From: Nocardia carnea
GTDB taxonomy: Bacteria; Actinomycetota; Actinomycetes; Mycobacteriales; Mycobacteriaceae
Direction of reading: 5' to 3'
DNA length: 64,000 bases
Assembly (NCBI RefSeq): GCF_029868325.1
Contig: NZ_JARWNW010000241.1
Location: 18,622-82,621, forward strand
Below the pieces are notes generated by a model. That model worked only from the letters and a program-made list of their open reading frames with translations, made no database searches and had not been told where the DNA came from. Positions 49,452 to 59,962 of the stretch are shown one piece after another (within the stretch, counting starts at the first letter, position 1; each line of letters starts with the position of its first letter). Made by a program: the position numbers and the translations under genes.

Positions 49452-50105
49452 ATGACCACATTCACCGAGTCCGCCCTGGAACAGCACTGCCGGCGATACC
49501 GGGAGCGGGATCTGCTGCCGGCCGTGGTCGACCCGGTATCGCACCGCATCCTGCTGCATATCGGCGCCGCCTACGGTGCGGTGACCATGCCCACGGAGCT
49601 CGGTGAACCGGTACTGCAGCGGCTCCGGGCCGCCGGGTCGGCCGGACCGGTTTTCGCACACCCCCGGGCCGGACGCTGGACGTTCCTCACCGGCCCCACC
49701 CGGCACGACGAATTCCCGGCCGCCGCCGCGGCCGAACTGTTCCGCCGCTACACCACGGTCGCCGGCACCGGTAGCCAGATCGTGCTGCCCTCCGCCGAGG
49801 ACGAAGCCAGCGGCTACCGACTATGGGTGGCCGGGCCGGATACCTACGGCACCCGGCCCCAGCAGCAGGCGGTGATCGACGCAGTCTGCGCGAGCGGTCG
49901 CCACCTGTCCTCAGCGACCCCGGGCGTCGGCGGCCGGGGGCCACCGGCCGGTCCGGCGAGGCTCAGTGTGCGGCGTGGTGCGGCGACCGGGCCGCAGCCG
50001 CCTGACCGCGCAGTTTCTCCACGGTCGCGCCCGGATCGGCGGTGTTGTACACGGCCGACCCCGCGACGAAACAGTCGATCCCGGCCTCGGCGGCCTGTTC
50101 GATAG
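49452..50105 (+). CDS. Hypothetical actinobacterial protein (possible primase/polymerase-related N-domain)
   Basis: The first ~145 residues look like a genuine domain: [58 protein letters not shown] and RLWVAGPD. I recall similar small Nocardia proteins, sometimes annotated near bifunctional DNA primase/polymerase, but cannot fix a function. The remaining ~70 residues are Arg/Pro-rich and run 143 bp into the convergent rpe gene, so the natural end may be earlier and changed by a frameshift. ATG 49452 has a distant GAGGAAG. Confidence 0.6.
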   Translation: MTTFTESALEQHCRRYRERDLLPAVVDPVSHRILLHIGAAYGAVTMPTELGEPVLQRLRAAGSAGPVFAHPRAGRWTFLTGPTRHDEFPAAAAAELFRRYTTVAGTGSQIVLPSAEDEASGYRLWVAGPDTYGTRPQQQAVIDAVCASGRHLSSATPGVGGRGPPAGPARLSVRRGAATGPQPPDRAVSPRSRPDRRCCTRPTPRRNSRSRPRRPVR

Positions 50106-50676
50106 TGTCGGCGTTGATCCCACCGTCGATCTCCACCACCAGCCGCAACTCCCCCGCGTCGACCAGCCGCCGCACGATCTTCGCCTTGTCCAGCACAGAG
50201 GCGATGAACGACTGGCCGCCGAACCCGGGCTCGACACTCATCACCAGCAAGGTGTCGAAATCGCGGAGAATCTCCAGGTACGGCTCGATCGGCGTATTCG
50301 GCTTCACCGACAGCCCGGCCTTCGCCCCGGCTGCCCGGATATCGCGGGCCACCGCGACCGGATCGTCGGTCGCCTCGGCGTGGAAGGTCACGTTGTAGGC
50401 ACCGGCCTCCGCGTAGGGCGGCGCCCACCGCGCCGGATCCTCGATCATCAGGTGGCAGTCCAGCGGAATATCGGTGGCCTTCAGCAGGCTCTGCACTACC
50501 GGCAGACCCAGTGTCAGGTTCGGCACGAAATGCGCGTCCATCACATCGACGTGTAGCCAGTCGGCACTCGCCACCGCCTCGGCCTCATCGGCCAGCCGCG
50601 CGAAATCCGCGGACAGGATGGACGGGGCGATCATCGGGGCCGCCGGACGGGTGAAGGTGGGCTCGGACGCAGTCAC
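49963..50676 (-). CDS. rpe: Ribulose-phosphate 3-epimerase
   Basis: Interconverts ribulose-5-P and xylulose-5-P in the pentose-phosphate pathway and supplies the riboflavin precursor pool. The TIM barrel shows [49 protein letters not shown] and [12 protein letters not shown], with metal ligands in place. GTG 50676 gives 237 residues with a short N-terminal leader as in mycobacteria; ATG 50634 is the minimal alternative. Divergent from rsbW. Confidence 0.95.
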   Translation of the reverse strand: MTASEPTFTRPAAPMIAPSILSADFARLADEAEAVASADWLHVDVMDAHFVPNLTLGLPVVQSLLKATDIPLDCHLMIEDPARWAPPYAEAGAYNVTFHAEATDDPVAVARDIRAAGAKAGLSVKPNTPIEPYLEILRDFDTLLVMSVEPGFGGQSFIASVLDKAKIVRRLVDAGELRLVVEIDGGINADTIEQAAEAGIDCFVAGSAVYNTADPGATVEKLRGQAAAARSPHHAAH

Positions 50677-50821
50677 GCGGCGCAGTCTAGTGCGATCCGG
50701 CAACGCCGCCGAATGCGCCCGACCGCGCCGACGTGCAGGGGCGGGCCCCGGGGATTCGCCGGTGCTGCGGGCGCCAAACCCCGGGCGCGCCGATGCGCCG
50801 GAAACCCAGTAACCTGCCAGA

Positions 50822-51244
50822 GTGATCAATACTTCGGCGGAAGAGGGGATTCACGGCTCCCCGGTGGAGATTCGAGTGGCGGCATCGGTGACGCAGCTGC
50901 CGATCGTGCGCGGTCTCGCCGAAACTCTGGTCCTGCTCAGCGATTTCACCTTGGACGAGGTCGCCGATATCCGGCTCGCGGTAGATGAGGCCTGTTCGAC
51001 GCTGATCGGCTTGGCGGCACCCGAGACCAGCCTGCACTGCGTGTTCACCATCGGTGAGACCGATCTGCGGGTACGGGTAGCCGGTGTTGCGGCACGGGAG
51101 GGGCTGCCCGATTCGCGCAGTTTCGGCTGGCATGTGCTGCGTACCCTGACCGATGCCGTGGACGCCCGGCAAGAGCCCTTCGACCAGCAGGTTTCCGGAT
51201 TTCCGACAGCGGTCGAGTTCCGTCGGGTCCGGGGGAAAGCGTGA
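50822..51244 (+). CDS. rsbW: Anti-sigma factor RsbW/UsfX-like
   Basis: A 140-residue GHKL-ATPase-fold protein likely to bind and hold SigF. The N-box-like [17 protein letters not shown] and C-terminal [16 protein letters not shown] match the RsbW/UsfX pattern. The gene ends in a GTGA overlap with sigF (51241-51244), the usual anti-sigma/sigma arrangement. GTG 50822 is the start. No SigF-type promoter (GTTT-N15/16-GGGTA) was evident upstream. Confidence 0.9.
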   Translation: MINTSAEEGIHGSPVEIRVAASVTQLPIVRGLAETLVLLSDFTLDEVADIRLAVDEACSTLIGLAAPETSLHCVFTIGETDLRVRVAGVAAREGLPDSRSFGWHVLRTLTDAVDARQEPFDQQVSGFPTAVEFRRVRGKA

Positions 51245-52179
51245 CCGAACAGGACAAGCCGCTCGACCCTCCCACCGGCACGCCCGATACTCATGGTCAG
51301 GAACCCGATTCCGGCCGGGGCACCGGGTCCGTGCCGGATGCGGAGGCCAGGTCGGCTGCGGAGGCCGCGTCGGCCCCGGACGCCGATTCCGAGACCGAGG
51401 CAGAGCTGGCGGATTCGGGTCAGGCCGGCGGATACGACGATGTCGCCGGTCTGTTCACGCAGTTGGCTGCCGCGGAACCGGAGTCGGCGCAGCATGCCAC
51501 GCTCCGTAACGAACTGATCGGTCGCTGTATCCCGCTGGCCGACCATATCGCGCGTAAGTTCAGCGGCCGCGGGGAACCGTTCGACGATCTTACGCAGGTG
51601 GCCCGCGTGGGGCTGGTGCACGCGGTGGATCGTTTCGATGTGTCGCGCGGTTCGAATTTCCTGTCGTTCGCGGTACCGACGATCATGGGTGAGGTACGCC
51701 GGTATTTCCGGGACAACACCTGGGCGATGCGGGTGCCGCGCCGGGTGAAGGAAACTCACCTGCGTATCGGGGCGGCGGTGGATGCGCTGTCGCAGTCGCT
51801 GGGCCGGTCGCCGACGGCCAAGGAGATCGCGGCCGAGCTCGATGTGGACCCCGACGAGGTGACGCAGGCGGTGATCGCCGGCAACGCCTACCAGCCGACA
51901 TCGATCGATGCGGCGTCGGTCGGCCGGGATACCGATGCCTCGCTGCTGGACACGCTGGGCGAGGAGGAGGCCCAGTTCGACCGGGTCGAGGAGTATGTGG
52001 CGATCCGGCCGCTGCTGGCGGGCCTGCCGGAGCGGGAGCGCCGGATCCTGACCATGCGGTTCTTCGAATCGATGACCCAGACGCAGATCGCCCAGCAGAT
52101 GGGGATATCGCAGATGCACGTTTCGCGAATCCTCACGAAAACGCTGGCCCGGCTGCGGGAACAGTCGTCGCGGGAGTAG
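51241..52179 (+). CDS. sigF: RNA polymerase sigma factor SigF (SigB/F/G family)
   Basis: A 312-residue stress-type sigma factor. An acidic, low-complexity N-terminus of about 75 residues precedes region 2 (LADHIARKFSGRGEPFDDLT, VARVGLVHAVDRFD, FLSFAVPTIMGEVRRYFRD), region 3 (LGRSPTAKEIAAELDVDPDE) and region 4 (MRFFESMTQTQIAQQMGIS, HVSRILTKTLARL). It is translationally coupled to rsbW. Controls general stress and late growth genes in mycobacteria. Confidence 0.94.
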   Translation: MTEQDKPLDPPTGTPDTHGQEPDSGRGTGSVPDAEARSAAEAASAPDADSETEAELADSGQAGGYDDVAGLFTQLAAAEPESAQHATLRNELIGRCIPLADHIARKFSGRGEPFDDLTQVARVGLVHAVDRFDVSRGSNFLSFAVPTIMGEVRRYFRDNTWAMRVPRRVKETHLRIGAAVDALSQSLGRSPTAKEIAAELDVDPDEVTQAVIAGNAYQPTSIDAASVGRDTDASLLDTLGEEEAQFDRVEEYVAIRPLLAGLPERERRILTMRFFESMTQTQIAQQMGISQMHVSRILTKTLARLREQSSRE

Positions 52180-52292
52180 GCGCGCCGGTTCGTTTCCGGT
52201 GACTGTTGTGTCCGGTTCGCCGATCGGTCTACCCTCATCTGTGAGAGATCGAGTGGGTAATTATCTCAACGAACCATTCACAAGGTGAGGCC

Positions 52293-54458
52293 ATGACCAC
52301 AGAAACCGTCGCCCGGCAATGCACCCTGTGCGAGGCCCACTGCGGCATCCTGGTGACCGTCGAGGATTCGGCCGTCACCAGGATCGAAGGTAATCCCGAC
52401 GATGTGCTGTCCAAGGGATATATCTGCCCCAAGGCGACGGCGATGGCCGGCCTGCACGACGATCCGGACCGGTTGCGCGCTCCGATGCGGCGGGTGGGTG
52501 ACCGGTTCGAAGCGATCGGCTGGGACGAGGCGTTCCGCGAGGTCGGCACCCGGCTACGGCAGGTACGGCGCGATCACGGCCCCCACGCGGTCGGTATGTA
52601 TCTCGGCAATCCGGCCGCGCACAATTCGGCGATCATGTACGCCATGGCATTGCGGGCCGGCCTGATGACCCGAAACTTCTACACCGCTTCCTCGATCGAT
52701 CAGTTCCCCCAGGAGTTCGTGGCCTGGCAGATGTACGGCTCGAATTTCCTGATGCCCATCGCCGATATCGACCGCACCGATCGGCTGGTGATCATCGGCG
52801 CCAACCCGGCGGTGTCCAACGGTTCGGTGACCACCATGCCGGGCGCCAAGAACCGCATCAAGCAGGTGCGGGCCCGGGGCGGCAAGGTCGTGGTGATCGA
52901 TCCGCGGCGTACCGAAACCGCGCGGCTGGCCGACGAACACCTCGCCGTATTGCCGGGTGGCGACCCGTACCTGCTGCTGGCCGTCCTGCACGTACTGCTC
53001 ACCGAGGACCTGTGCGACCGGACCGCCGTCCGCACACAGTGCGCCGGATCGGAGACATTGCGGCAGCTGGTATCCGGGTTCTCCCCCGAGGAGGCGGCAC
53101 CGTACGCAGGGGTCGACGCGGCGGCCATCCGGCGGCTGGCCCGGGAGCACGCCGCGGCGAAATCGGCGGTGATGTACGCCCGGATCGGGGTCTGCCAGAC
53201 CCTCACCGGCACGATCACCCACTGGCTGGTCAACACCATCAACGCGGTCACCGGGAACCTCGACCGGCCCGGCGGCCAGATGTACGCCACCCCCGCGGTG
53301 GATCTGCTGCCGCTGGCGCGGCGGATGCCGCCGTTCCACGGTGCCTGGACCGACCGCTCCGGGAAGTACAAATCGTTCCGCTTCGAACTGCCCGTGGCCG
53401 CTCTGGCTTCCGAAATCCTGGACGAGGGGCCGGAACAGATCCGCGCCATGATCACCTATGCCGGGAACCCGGTCCTGTCCACCCCGCAGCGCGGGCAGCT
53501 GGACAAGGCGCTGAGCTCGCTGGATTTCTATGTGGCCGTGGATATGTACATCACCGAGACCACCCGCCACGCCGATATCATCCTGCCGCCGGTATCGCCG
53601 CTGGAGCGCGAGGATCTCGACATCCTGCTGACCATGTTCAGCGTGCACAACAACATTCGCTACAACGCGCGGGCGGTCGATGCCCCGGCGGACGGTCTCG
53701 AGGACTGGGAGATCATGGCCCGGCTGACCACCGAGATCCTGCCGCTGCCGTTGCGTTCGCTGACCGGCCGGGCCCTCAACGCGGTATTCGCGCGATTCAG
53801 CCCGTTGCGCGCGGCGGCCTTGGGGATCGCGGTCGGCCCATACGGTGTTTTGCGCCGGGGCCGCCGCGGCGTCACCTTGGCGAAAGTCCGCGCAGCCCGC
53901 GGCGGAATCGATCTGGGACCCCTGCGGCCCCGGCTGCCGTCCCTCATCGCCACCGCCGATCGGAAGGTGCAGCTCGCCCCGGCACCCTTCGTCGCCGAAG
54001 CGCGCCGGTTGCTCGCCGACGCCGGTTCCGCACGCGGCGAAGGTTTCGATCTGCGCCTGATCGGCCGCCGCCACCTGCGCAGCAATAATTCGTGGCTGCA
54101 CAATGTGCCGTCGATGGTGAAGGGCCGCGACCGCTGTACCGCGCTGATACATCCCGACGATGCCGCCGCGCGCGGCCTGGCCGACGGTGACCAGGCGACG
54201 GTGAGTTCGCCGACCGGTGCCATCGCGGTACCGGTGGAGGTCAGCGCCGATATCCGGCCCGGGACGGTGGCCATCCCGCACGGCTGGGGTCACGGCGAAC
54301 CGGGGGTCGGCTGGACCGTGGCGGCCGCACTTCCGGGCGCGAATGTCAATCTGCTGCACGATCCGGAGCAGGTGGACCGTATCTCGGGGACTGCCGCGGT
54401 GAACAGCACCTGGGTCAGGATCGAACCGGCCGGGACAGCGACGGCCACCGCCGGCTGA
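52293..54458 (+). CDS. Molybdopterin (bis-MGD) oxidoreductase with 4Fe-4S cluster
   Basis: A 721-residue DMSO-reductase-superfamily enzyme. The N-terminus has the cluster ligands CTLCEAHC and GYICPKA. Then come AIGWDEAFREVGTRL, VIIGANPAVSNGS, VVVIDPRRTETARLADEHL, and the C-terminal cofactor domain with ALIHPDDAAARGLADGDQA and IPHGWGHGEP. No Tat signal is seen, so it should be cytoplasmic. No partner subunit lies next to it. Related actinobacterial proteins have no firm substrate. Confidence 0.88.
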   Translation: MTTETVARQCTLCEAHCGILVTVEDSAVTRIEGNPDDVLSKGYICPKATAMAGLHDDPDRLRAPMRRVGDRFEAIGWDEAFREVGTRLRQVRRDHGPHAVGMYLGNPAAHNSAIMYAMALRAGLMTRNFYTASSIDQFPQEFVAWQMYGSNFLMPIADIDRTDRLVIIGANPAVSNGSVTTMPGAKNRIKQVRARGGKVVVIDPRRTETARLADEHLAVLPGGDPYLLLAVLHVLLTEDLCDRTAVRTQCAGSETLRQLVSGFSPEEAAPYAGVDAAAIRRLAREHAAAKSAVMYARIGVCQTLTGTITHWLVNTINAVTGNLDRPGGQMYATPAVDLLPLARRMPPFHGAWTDRSGKYKSFRFELPVAALASEILDEGPEQIRAMITYAGNPVLSTPQRGQLDKALSSLDFYVAVDMYITETTRHADIILPPVSPLEREDLDILLTMFSVHNNIRYNARAVDAPADGLEDWEIMARLTTEILPLPLRSLTGRALNAVFARFSPLRAAALGIAVGPYGVLRRGRRGVTLAKVRAARGGIDLGPLRPRLPSLIATADRKVQLAPAPFVAEARRLLADAGSARGEGFDLRLIGRRHLRSNNSWLHNVPSMVKGRDRCTALIHPDDAAARGLADGDQATVSSPTGAIAVPVEVSADIRPGTVAIPHGWGHGEPGVGWTVAAALPGANVNLLHDPEQVDRISGTAAVNSTWVRIEPAGTATATAG

Positions 54459-54505
54459 TACGCCGAGTCACCGGGTGGTTCACGCGGATCGCGCCGGCGG
54501 TACAG

Positions 54506-54859
54506 CTATCCACCGGTCCCCCGATCCCTCGTTTTGCGCAGCTTCGCCGGAGCGACGAGCCACCACGCGGCGTCGAGCAGTTCCCGCAATTGCCCGGTGT
54601 CGACGCGCTCCAGGTCGATGAGGATGTAGGGATATCCGTCGTAGTGCGCGGTGGTGTAGAAGGCCGGATCGCCGGAGGCCAGCAGGGCTTCTTTCTCGGT
54701 CATCTCGCAGCGCAGCGCAAGACCGCCCTCGGCGTCCGTGCGCAATCGGGCGAAACTTTTGCCCGATACCTTCAGCGCCGGGGTCCGGTAGGAGGTCGAT
54801 TCCGCGACCTCCGGCAGTTCGGTGGCGAGTCGGACCACGTTCTCCCAGGTGAGGCTCAT
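54506..54859 (-). CDS. MmcQ/YjbR family protein
   Basis: A 117-residue protein of the CyaY-like YjbR fold: MSLTWENVVRLATELPEVAE, FARLRTDAEGGLALRC, FYTTAHYDGYPYILIDLERV and a basic C-terminus. ATG 54859 is chosen at the conserved start. The role of the family is unknown, possibly DNA binding. It lies downstream of rsmB on the same strand with a gap of about 75 bp and may be co-transcribed. Confidence 0.85.
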   Translation of the reverse strand: MSLTWENVVRLATELPEVAESTSYRTPALKVSGKSFARLRTDAEGGLALRCEMTEKEALLASGDPAFYTTAHYDGYPYILIDLERVDTGQLRELLDAAWWLVAPAKLRKTRDRGTGG

Positions 54860-54935
54860 ACCACCGAGTCTGCCCGGGGCGGTGCCGGCGGGCTTGGAAA
54901 TCCGTCGCCTACCGTGCGCGAGCCGGGCTGCCGCG

Positions 54936-57281
54936 CTACTGCGGTTTGCGCAGTGCGGCCACGAACATGGCGTCGGTGCCGTGCCGGTGCGGCCACAACT
55001 GCACCGTGGGCCCGCTGCCGAGTCCGGTGACGCCGGGTAGCAGCTCGCGGGCGTCCAACTGTTCGGCCCCGGTGCGGCGCACCGTATCCGCCACCACCGC
55101 GACGGTTTCGGGTAGGTGCGGGGAGCAGGTCGAGTAGACCAGGACACCACCGGGTCGCAGCAGATCCCACGCAGCGGTCACCAGTTCGCGCTGCAGCGCC
55201 ACCAGGTCCGCGACATCTCCCGGGGTGCGCCGCCAGCGGGCCTCCGGGCGACGGCGCAGGGCGCCCAGCCCGGTGCACGGGGCGTCCACCAGGATCCGGT
55301 CGTAACCGGCGGGCAGGCCGCTGTCCCGGCCATCGGCGATATGCACCTCTACCGGCATGTCCCGGGTCGCCGAACGCACCAGCTCGGCACGATGCGCGGA
55401 CGGTTCCACCGCATCCACCCGGTAGCCGTCGATACCGGCGAGCGCACCCAGCAACGCGGTTTTACCCCCCGGCCCGGCGCAGAGGTCGAGCCAGCGACCG
55501 GTATCCGGCCCGTGCAGCGAGGCGCGGGTGAGCGCGAGCGCGACGAGTTGACTGCCCTCGTCCTGGACCGCTGCCATCCCCTCGCGGACCGGTTCCAGCG
55601 ATCCCGGGTCGCCGCCCTCCAGATACACCGCGTACGGGGACCAGCGGCCTTCCTCACCACCGGTGACGAGAGCTAGTTCCTCGGCGGTGATATCACCGGG
55701 ATGGGCCACCAGATGCACCACGGGGCGGGCGTCGTCGGCGGCGAGCAGGTCACGCAGTTCACCCGCATCGGGGCCGAGCGCGTCGGCGAAGGCCTGGGCG
55801 ATCCATTCCGGATGTGCGTATTCGAAGGCAAGCCGGCCGACCGGGTCCGGTGGGGCCAGCCGCGCCACCCAGTCGTCCGGCGAGCGTTCGGTCACCCTGC
55901 GCAGTACGGCGTTGACGAATCCGGCACGGCTCGACCCGGATTCGGCACGGGCGAGTTCCACCGCGGTGTGCACGGCGGCATGCGGTTCGACACGAGTGCG
56001 CAGCAATTGATAGGTGCCCAGGCGCAGGATATCCAGCAGTGGACCGTCGATATCCGCGATCTCGCGGCCGGCGCATTCGGCGATCACCGCATCGAGAACG
56101 CCGAGGCTGCGGCACGCGCCGTACCCCAGTTCGGTGGCCAGTGCGGCATCGCGGCCCTGCACGGAGTACTCGCGCAGGAATGCCGGGAGTACCAGGTTGG
56201 CGTAGGCATCCCGCTCGCGTACCGCGCGCAGGGTTTCCAGCGCGACGGTGCGGGCCGGATCCTTGACCTGTTTCGGTCGCGCCGCGGACTCGCCACGTCC
56301 AGGGCGTGTCCGGCCGGCACCGGATCGTTTACCGGCGCTGGGTGTCTTGGATCCCTCCTCCGAACGCCGGTGGTCGTCGCCGCGCCGGCCAGGCCCCTTC
56401 GCACCGCGCCTGTCGCCGCCCTCGGCCGCCGGGGAACTACCGCGGCCTGCGGACCGCCCGGATGTATCGCCGCGCCGCGTGCCGGGTTCCCGCTCCTCTC
56501 GGCCGCGCCGGCCTGCGCCTGCGCCCGTGTCCCTGCCCTTGGGTGAACGCGGGCCGCCCTCGCGGCGGCCTTTCGCGCGATCCGCTCGGTCCTCGCCGAA
56601 TTCACTGCGGTATCGGGAATCCGGCCGGCCGCCGCGTGCCGGCGCGCCCTGATCGGCCGCGCGGCCGCCCGAATCCGGCCTGCGCCCTTGCTTTTCGTGC
56701 CGACCCGGACCCTCACCCCGGTAGTCGGGCCGTGCCCCGCCGAACCCTGATGATTTCCCGCCGTATCCGACGCCCCTACCGCGGTCGCCCTGCGCCGAAC
56801 CGGCCGGGCGGTCGCGCTCCCGCGGCTTCCCCGCCGCGGAGCCGAACGGGCGCCCCTGCTGTTCGCGACGCCCCGGCCTGTCACCCCGTTCCCCGCCGGA
56901 GCGCGATGATTTCCCGCCAGGCCCGGCGTCCCTACGCCGGTCACCGTCGGCACTCTCGTGTCCTGTCCGCCGCTCCCCCGCCGCGGAACCGCCCCGGCGG
57001 TCGCCGCCATCGGTGTTTCGACCGGTTCCGTCCCGGTAGGAACCACCAGGCTTCGTATCCTTCGGCCGCCTGCCGGCGCGTCCCTCGTCCGGCGAGTCCG
57101 CAGAACCCGGGCGATCGCGTCCGGTACCGGATCGGTCCTGCGAGCGCGATCCGGGGCCGTGCCCCGTCGCGCTACGGTCTGTGTTCGAATCGCGTTCCAC
57201 GCCGCCGGCCCCGCTGCCCGTGGATTGGGGTTTCGGGTGGCGCCGGAAGCCGCGCGGCCGCGAGCCGGCAGGGCCGGTCAT
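54936..57281 (-). CDS. rsmB: 16S rRNA (cytosine-967-C5)-methyltransferase with long RG-rich N-terminus
   Basis: Methylates C967 of 16S rRNA. From about residue 341 the chain matches RsmB: a NusB-like N-domain ([35 protein letters not shown]), the SAM motif [18 protein letters not shown], catalytic Cys in [19 protein letters not shown] and the second Cys in [13 protein letters not shown]. Before that lie about 340 residues rich in Arg, Gly, Asp, Ser and Pro, probably disordered and RNA-binding. At 781 residues it is far longer than the usual 430-470. ATG 57281 overlaps the fmt stop (ATGA). Confidence 0.92.
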   Translation of the reverse strand: MTGPAGSRPRGFRRHPKPQSTGSGAGGVERDSNTDRSATGHGPGSRSQDRSGTGRDRPGSADSPDEGRAGRRPKDTKPGGSYRDGTGRNTDGGDRRGGSAAGERRTGHESADGDRRRDAGPGGKSSRSGGERGDRPGRREQQGRPFGSAAGKPRERDRPAGSAQGDRGRGVGYGGKSSGFGGARPDYRGEGPGRHEKQGRRPDSGGRAADQGAPARGGRPDSRYRSEFGEDRADRAKGRREGGPRSPKGRDTGAGAGRRGREEREPGTRRGDTSGRSAGRGSSPAAEGGDRRGAKGPGRRGDDHRRSEEGSKTPSAGKRSGAGRTRPGRGESAARPKQVKDPARTVALETLRAVRERDAYANLVLPAFLREYSVQGRDAALATELGYGACRSLGVLDAVIAECAGREIADIDGPLLDILRLGTYQLLRTRVEPHAAVHTAVELARAESGSSRAGFVNAVLRRVTERSPDDWVARLAPPDPVGRLAFEYAHPEWIAQAFADALGPDAGELRDLLAADDARPVVHLVAHPGDITAEELALVTGGEEGRWSPYAVYLEGGDPGSLEPVREGMAAVQDEGSQLVALALTRASLHGPDTGRWLDLCAGPGGKTALLGALAGIDGYRVDAVEPSAHRAELVRSATRDMPVEVHIADGRDSGLPAGYDRILVDAPCTGLGALRRRPEARWRRTPGDVADLVALQRELVTAAWDLLRPGGVLVYSTCSPHLPETVAVVADTVRRTGAEQLDARELLPGVTGLGSGPTVQLWPHRHGTDAMFVAALRKPQ

Positions 57282-58198
57282 TCGACCACCGCGCCGGGTT
57301 CCAGGCGGGCGCCCCGCGCCCAATCCAGCGCCGCCATCATGCGTTTACCTTGCGGCTGCACCCGGTCCAGCCGCACCGCGGTGGTCGCGGTGCCGATATA
57401 GACGCCGGTTTTGCGTACGTCGATCTGCCGTTCCGGCAGCGCCTCCTCGACCAGTTCCACGGGACCCAATTTGAGCCGGCTACCGGCCACGGTCGTCCAG
57501 GCACCGGGATGCGGTGTCACCGCCCGGATGGCGCGGCCGACCGCGAGGGCGGGCTGATCCCAGCGCACCTGCGCCGCCTCCACCGTGATCTTCGGTGCGT
57601 AGGACACGCCCTCGGTGGATTGCGGGATCGCCTGCAAGGTCCCGTCTTCCACCCCGTGCAGTGTCTGTTCCAGCAGGGCCGCCCCGCTGTCGGCCAGCCG
57701 GCCCAGCAGATCTGCGGCGGTATCGGTGACGGCGATCCGTTCGGTCACCACGCCGTAGACCGGTCCGGTGTCCAGGCCGGTTTCGATCCGGAATGTGGAG
57801 GCCCCGGTGATCTCGTCACCCGCCGCGATGGCCGCCTGTACCGGCGCCGCGCCGCGCCATGCCGGAAGGAGCGAGAAATGCAGGTTGATCCATCCGTGGC
57901 GGGGGATATCGAGGATTTCCGCGGGTAGCAGCGCACCGTAGGCGACCACCGGGCAGCAGTCCGGCGCGAGCTCCGTGAGCGCTTCGGCGAATTCGGGTTC
58001 GGCGGGTTTGCGCGGTGTCAGAACCGGGATCCCGTATTCGTCGGCGAGCTGCCCGACCGGCGAGCGCTGTAATTTCCGTCCGCGCCCGGCCACAGCGTCG
58101 GGACGGGTGACCACGGCGATCACCTCGTGCCGCGATTCGATCAGCCGGCGCAGCGACGGCACGGCCGGTTCGGGAGTACCGGCGAAGACGATCCGCAT
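57278..58198 (-). CDS. fmt: Methionyl-tRNA formyltransferase
   Basis: Formylates initiator Met-tRNA. The 306-residue protein has [40 protein letters not shown] and the catalytic signature [20 protein letters not shown], with the C-terminal OB-like domain present. The ATG at 58198 overlaps the def stop (TGATG), and its own stop overlaps rsmB, giving a def-fmt-rsmB coupled operon. Confidence 0.96.
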   Translation of the reverse strand: MRIVFAGTPEPAVPSLRRLIESRHEVIAVVTRPDAVAGRGRKLQRSPVGQLADEYGIPVLTPRKPAEPEFAEALTELAPDCCPVVAYGALLPAEILDIPRHGWINLHFSLLPAWRGAAPVQAAIAAGDEITGASTFRIETGLDTGPVYGVVTERIAVTDTAADLLGRLADSGAALLEQTLHGVEDGTLQAIPQSTEGVSYAPKITVEAAQVRWDQPALAVGRAIRAVTPHPGAWTTVAGSRLKLGPVELVEEALPERQIDVRKTGVYIGTATTAVRLDRVQPQGKRMMAALDWARGARLEPGAVVE

Positions 58199-58740
58199 CA
58201 GCGGTCCCGCTCGGCCAGTGCGCGACTGGGCCGGACGGTGATACCGGCCGTGAACCAGTCCGACTCACGGATGGTGCGCATGGCCTGCTTGCGGTCCGGC
58301 GGATCCAGGCGGTCGATGAAAAGGGTGCCGTCCAGGTGATCGGTCTCGTGCTGGACGCAGCGCGCCAGCAAACCCTCGGCCTCGAACTCGACCGGTGCAC
58401 CGGTCATATCGACCCCGCTCGCGCGCACCCGCATTGCCCGGCGGGTGTCGTGATTGACCCCCGGTATCGATAGGCAGCCCTCCGGTCCGATCTGTTCCTC
58501 GTCGTCGAGCGCGGTCCAGACCGGGTTGATCAGGTGGCCGCGGGCATCCCGGGTGTCGTAGACGAAGACCCGCAGTCCGACTCCGATCTGTGGCGCGGCC
58601 ATCCCCACCCCGCCGTCGTCGTACATGGTGTCGGTCAGGTCGGTCACCAGCTGCCGCAGTTCGGGGCCGAATTCGGTGACCTCGGTCGCGCGGGCTCGCA
58701 GGATCGGATCGCCGAACAGGCGGACGGACTGGACGGTCAA
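58198..58740 (-). CDS. def: Peptide deformylase
   Basis: Removes the N-formyl group from new proteins. All three metal motifs are intact: [18 protein letters not shown] (Cys ligand) and QHETDHLDG (two His and the catalytic Glu). TTG 58740 gives [17 protein letters not shown], as expected for the family start, with GGGAG upstream (180 residues). ATG 58782 is an in-frame alternative that adds an unusual Cys-rich leader. First gene of def-fmt-rsmB. Confidence 0.93.
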   Translation of the reverse strand: MTVQSVRLFGDPILRARATEVTEFGPELRQLVTDLTDTMYDDGGVGMAAPQIGVGLRVFVYDTRDARGHLINPVWTALDDEEQIGPEGCLSIPGVNHDTRRAMRVRASGVDMTGAPVEFEAEGLLARCVQHETDHLDGTLFIDRLDPPDRKQAMRTIRESDWFTAGITVRPSRALAERDR

Positions 58741-58886
58741 GGTCGGCTCCCGGAGACATGAGACAGGGCAGGAAGAATCCATTCTAGGTCGCCCCGTGCA
58801 CCCGCCGGCACGTACGGGGTCTTCCTGCCCGGCCACTGCCGCGCAGCGGCGAGCATCGCGCGCTCGACCCGGAGCGCAGGGACCAC

Positions 58887-59900
58887 TCAGATATTGCCGC
58901 CGATGATCACCTGCGGAATCCCGGTGCCGAGCGCGACCGGCACGCAGACCGGTTCCGGCGCATGGCCCGGGTCGAGTACCTCGAGCACCAGTTGCGCTAC
59001 GAACGGGTCGTACACCATGTGGAAGTGCCCGGTGAGGTCGGCGGGGCAGCGATCCTGCACGACGATGTTCTCCACCCCGGGCCCGCGCAATGCGATATTG
59101 CCGAACGGCTGGATCATCTCGTCGACCCGGCTGCCGATCGTCACGTACCGGACGCCGGGGACGGTATCGCCGCCGGCATTGAGATCCAGCATGAACGGCG
59201 ACCCCTGTGCCTGTTGCACGGCCGCCACCGAGATCGTCTTCTCCGCCACGGTCAGCGCGCCGGGAATCTGCTGCGCCAGCGGCACCAGTCCGTACATGAC
59301 ACCGCCGTAGGTGGGGGATGCGAGACCGACCCAGGTGGCGACGGCGGGCGCGCCGCCCAGTTTGTTGATGTAATAGCGGGTCATATTGGCGCCTTGGGAA
59401 AAGCCCACCAGGTCCACCTGGGTCGCCCCGGTGGCGGCCCGCACCTGGTCCACGAATGCCGCGAACTGATGGGCGCTGAGCACGATGTCCTCGGTGCCGA
59501 AGCTGACCGCGCCGGGTTTACCGCCGTAGTTGAGTGCGAAAACGCAGAACCCCTCGTCGACCAGGCGCGGACCGATGGCCGACCAATCGGTGTAGGCGCT
59601 CGCATCGGTGCCGTGGGCCAGGACCACCGGACGCGGATGGGAGGCGTCCGGGACACAACCGAAATCGTTGACTCCCCGCGGGACAGCGGCGGGATGATCC
59701 TTCATGTACAGCACAGCGCCGAGATGGTCGGCCTGCGGCGGCGCCCATCCGGTAGGGACTTCCGGAGGGAGATATCCGGCGGGCTGGGCGGTGCCCACGG
59801 ACGTGCCGAGCAACACCGACCCAGCCAGTGCGACGAAGACCGTCAGCACCCGCCTGCCTAACCCGCCGCGCGGGCGGGCCGACCACAGAAAACGTTTCAC
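58887..59900 (-). CDS. Secreted lipase, class 2 type
   Basis: A 337-residue exported alpha/beta hydrolase. The basic start and VLTVFVALAGSVLLGTSVG core form a signal peptide, cleaved near TAQPAG. PVVLAHGTDASAYTDWSAIG is the oxyanion region, GFSQGANMTRYY the serine elbow, and GHFHMVYDP the likely His. An Asp in AGGDTVPGVRYVTI is a candidate triad member. Resembles actinobacterial triacylglycerol lipases. GTG 59900 is used; GTG 59915 is in frame. Convergent relative to nothing: it follows PadR on the same strand. Confidence 0.87.
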   Translation of the reverse strand: MKRFLWSARPRGGLGRRVLTVFVALAGSVLLGTSVGTAQPAGYLPPEVPTGWAPPQADHLGAVLYMKDHPAAVPRGVNDFGCVPDASHPRPVVLAHGTDASAYTDWSAIGPRLVDEGFCVFALNYGGKPGAVSFGTEDIVLSAHQFAAFVDQVRAATGATQVDLVGFSQGANMTRYYINKLGGAPAVATWVGLASPTYGGVMYGLVPLAQQIPGALTVAEKTISVAAVQQAQGSPFMLDLNAGGDTVPGVRYVTIGSRVDEMIQPFGNIALRGPGVENIVVQDRCPADLTGHFHMVYDPFVAQLVLEVLDPGHAPEPVCVPVALGTGIPQVIIGGNI

Positions 59901-59962
59901 CACATAATCTTCCACCCTCCCGGCGCGACGGAAAACCGGTGGCCGAGGTCTTGATCACCCCG

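Noticed and set aside
50700..50821. SigF-dependent promoter ahead of rsbW-sigF
   Set aside because: No GGGTA box with a GTTT at the right spacing was found.
52554..54359. 601-residue minus-strand frame opposite the molybdopterin enzyme
   Set aside because: Shadow of the real gene, Gly/Arg/Asp-rich, with no motif or ribosome site.
56306..57928. 540-residue plus-strand frame opposite rsmB and fmt
   Set aside because: Arg/Pro-rich mirror of the RG-rich extension and of fmt; no recognisable domain.
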